A stretch of 64,000 nucleotides of DNA from Rivibacter sp049446155. GTDB taxonomy: Bacteria; Pseudomonadota; Gammaproteobacteria; Burkholderiales; Burkholderiaceae_C. This document shows, one piece after another, positions 62,722 to 64,000 of the stretch. Made by a program: the position numbers and the translations under genes. The notes beneath the pieces were generated by a model. It had not been told where the DNA came from. It searched no databases and was given only the letters and a program-made list of their open reading frames with translations. Every line of letters starts with the position of its first letter. The first letter of the stretch is position 1. The stretch covers positions 186,001 to 250,000 of the forward strand of contig NZ_JBMSEE010000002.1 in the NCBI RefSeq assembly GCF_049446155.1, read 5' to 3'.

Positions 62722-64000
62722 AGAAAGGGCACCCGCAGCCGGAAAGCCGACACATGGACCGGCAGCGTCAGCAGCAACTCGGTGCCTGTCGGTCCAGACC
62801 GGATCTCCAATGCGGCGGCAATGCCGCGCGCACGCTCTTGCATGCCCAGAAGTCCGAAATGCCCAGGGGGACTGCTCGAACTCCCGGTGCCGGCGTCGAA
62901 GCCGACCCCATCGTCTTGAACCGACACGCGCAGGCAGTCCGGTTGGTAGCTGATGAGCACCTCGATCTGGCTCGCCCCGGCGTGGCGAAAGGCATTGGTC
63001 AGCGCTTCGCGCACGATGGAGAACACCTCGACCATCTGCTCATGTGACAGCGCCAGGACTCGGCCTTCCTTGATGACGCGGTACGAGGGACCGCAATAGG
63101 TTCGCCCCAGCTCCTCACACGCATCGGCCACGGCTTCGGCCAGGTTCCCCTTGGAGAGCTTGTCGAGACTGCCCGTGCTGCGCAGATCCACCACGCGGTC
63201 GCGGCCTTCGGTGAGCGTCGCACGCGCACTGGCAAGCGCCTGCTCCAACGCGTTCTTGATCGGCGATTCCTTGGGCATCTGCTCGACTGCGGCGCGAACG
63301 TGCAGCATGAGGGCGGTCACGCCCTGCAGCACCGTGTCGTGCAGGTCGCGGGCGATGCGCTCACGCTCGATGACCCGGGCTTCCACGCGCGCGCGCACTG
63401 CCGCGGTCACGCGGCGCAGTCGCTGGCGATAGGCCAGCGAGACCATGCCCAACGCTGCCATGGCGCACAGGATCGCGAACCAGCCTGTCTGCCAGTAAGC
63501 GGGTCGCACGGAGATCCGCACCGAAGCCGTGTCCTTGCCCGTCACACCATCGGCATCCGTGGCGCCGACGCGGAACACATAGTCGCCCGGCGGCAGGTGG
63601 GTGTAGAGGGCTTGCCGGCGGGTACCGGCCGAGTGCCAGGCCTTCTCGTAGCCTTCGAGCCTGTATGCGAACTGCGTTCGCTCGGCCTGAGACAGGCTGG
63701 TCGCCGTGTAGTCGATCTGGAGGGTGCCGGTATTCGGTGGCAGTCCAACGGCGTCCTCGGGGCTGTAGCGAGTGCCGTCGGCACTGACGCTCTTGATGAC
63801 CGTCGCCGGCCCTTCGGTGCGAGACGACATCCTCGCGGGATCGACCAGGGCGATGCCGGCCTCGGTCGCCATCCAGATCTTGCCGTCCTCAGCCTCGACG
63901 ACCGTGGGAATGCGCCGCAGCTGCGACGGTTTCCCGACCAGGCCGTCGCTGTAGTCGTAGCGCCTGATGACCATGCGGTATCCCGGCGACTGGACGGCGC
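62655..64000 (-). CDS. Two-component sensor histidine kinase (Reg_prop/Y_Y_Y, HisKA_3), partial
   Basis: The window end cuts the N-terminus; the frame stays open through position 64000. Visible parts in order: a beta-propeller-type segment (GKPSQLRRIPTVVEAEDGKIWMATEAGIALVDP), a Y_Y_Y strand domain (LEGYEKAWHSAGTRRQALYTHLPPGDYVFRVGATD), one membrane segment (WFAILCAMAALGMVSLAY), HisKA_3 with the phosphorylated His in ERERIARDLHDTVLQ, and an HATPase domain with DDGVGFDAG and GLLGMQERA. It pairs with the response regulator downstream (61637). The signal is unknown. Confidence 0.9.
   Translation of the reverse strand, partial: AVQSPGYRMVIRRYDYSDGLVGKPSQLRRIPTVVEAEDGKIWMATEAGIALVDPARMSSRTEGPATVIKSVSADGTRYSPEDAVGLPPNTGTLQIDYTATSLSQAERTQFAYRLEGYEKAWHSAGTRRQALYTHLPPGDYVFRVGATDADGVTGKDTASVRISVRPAYWQTGWFAILCAMAALGMVSLAYRQRLRRVTAAVRARVEARVIERERIARDLHDTVLQGVTALMLHVRAAVEQMPKESPIKNALEQALASARATLTEGRDRVVDLRSTGSLDKLSKGNLAEAVADACEELGRTYCGPSYRVIKEGRVLALSHEQMVEVFSIVREALTNAFRHAGASQIEVLISYQPDCLRVSVQDDGVGFDAGTGSSSSPPGHFGLLGMQERARGIAAALEIRSGPTGTELLLTLPVHVSAFRLRVPFLQRRLRTDTTTRLRPSQRASAE

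Overview
The window is a GC-rich chromosomal segment of a Gram-negative betaproteobacterium, most likely Burkholderiales (Rubrivivax/Leptothrix/Methylibium-like). The evidence is gene order and content: type IV pilus genes pilB-pilC-pilD followed by coaE-zapD-yacG, rplU-rpmA-obgE-proB, hemA-prfA-prmC-grxD-ubiX, SlmA-type nucleoid occlusion, and lipid A, outer-membrane and periplasmic lipoprotein genes. The species cannot be fixed from the sequence alone.

From 1 to about 46.2 kb the window is dense core genome. 1-5.3 kb holds a CusF-like copper protein (cut by the window edge), argB, a PP-loop ligase, a HAD nucleotidase, slmA, a PdeM-type phosphoesterase, a DUF815 ATPase and a MutT-type NUDIX enzyme. 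5.3-11.2 kb is the minus-strand block small protein-yacG-zapD-coaE-pilD-pilC-pilB, followed by tRNA-Pro(CGG) and ispB. 12.6-16.5 kb is the plus-strand block rplU-rpmA-(terminator)-obgE-proB-EamA transporter. rppH and proS diverge at 17.1 kb, followed by a lytic transglycosylase and a MocR regulator. A minus-strand run ubiX, grxD, an outer-membrane barrel, prmC, prfA and hemA diverges from a plus-strand run of a small membrane protein, queE, queD, bioA, bioD and bioF (26.5-31.0 kb). 31-35.3 kb carries miaB, a ferredoxin-reductase-like flavoprotein and a SET-domain protein on the minus strand. A Pro-Ala repeat lipoprotein, a terminator and a CAU tRNA follow. 36.4-46.2 kb holds DUF2905, a MidA-type methyltransferase, a pteridine-reductase-like SDR, folB, ttcA, two lipoproteins, glmU, a J-domain membrane protein, an Lrp/AsnC regulator and glmS.

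From about 46.2 kb to the end the character changes. Gaps are wider, strands switch often, GC looks lower by eye, genes are decayed, and transcription regulators and small redox enzymes are many. It holds a PagL-type lipid A deacylase, a quinone oxidoreductase, four SDRs, a SnoaL-like cyclase, a pirin, two DoxX-type membrane proteins, an alpha/beta hydrolase, an Atu4866-type protein, a flavin reductase and a WrbA quinone reductase. The regulators are one LysR, two intact and one broken AraC, two LuxR-type proteins (one with a degenerate receiver) and a Y_Y_Y/HisKA_3 sensor kinase cut by the window end. I read this as an accessory region for quinone, aldehyde or electrophile handling. That role is inferred from the families present, not shown.

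The most interesting points are: a QueD homologue that lacks the canonical catalytic cysteine; a LuxR regulator with a degenerate receiver beside a normal response regulator and kinase; a remnant zone at 53.7-55.5 kb with three gene fragments; a lipoprotein with three adjacent blocks of synonymous Pro-Ala hexamers; a pirin missing one metal ligand; a divergent gene pair whose start codons overlap; and a probable leaderless hemA promoter. I found no CRISPR array, intact insertion sequence, prophage or rRNA.
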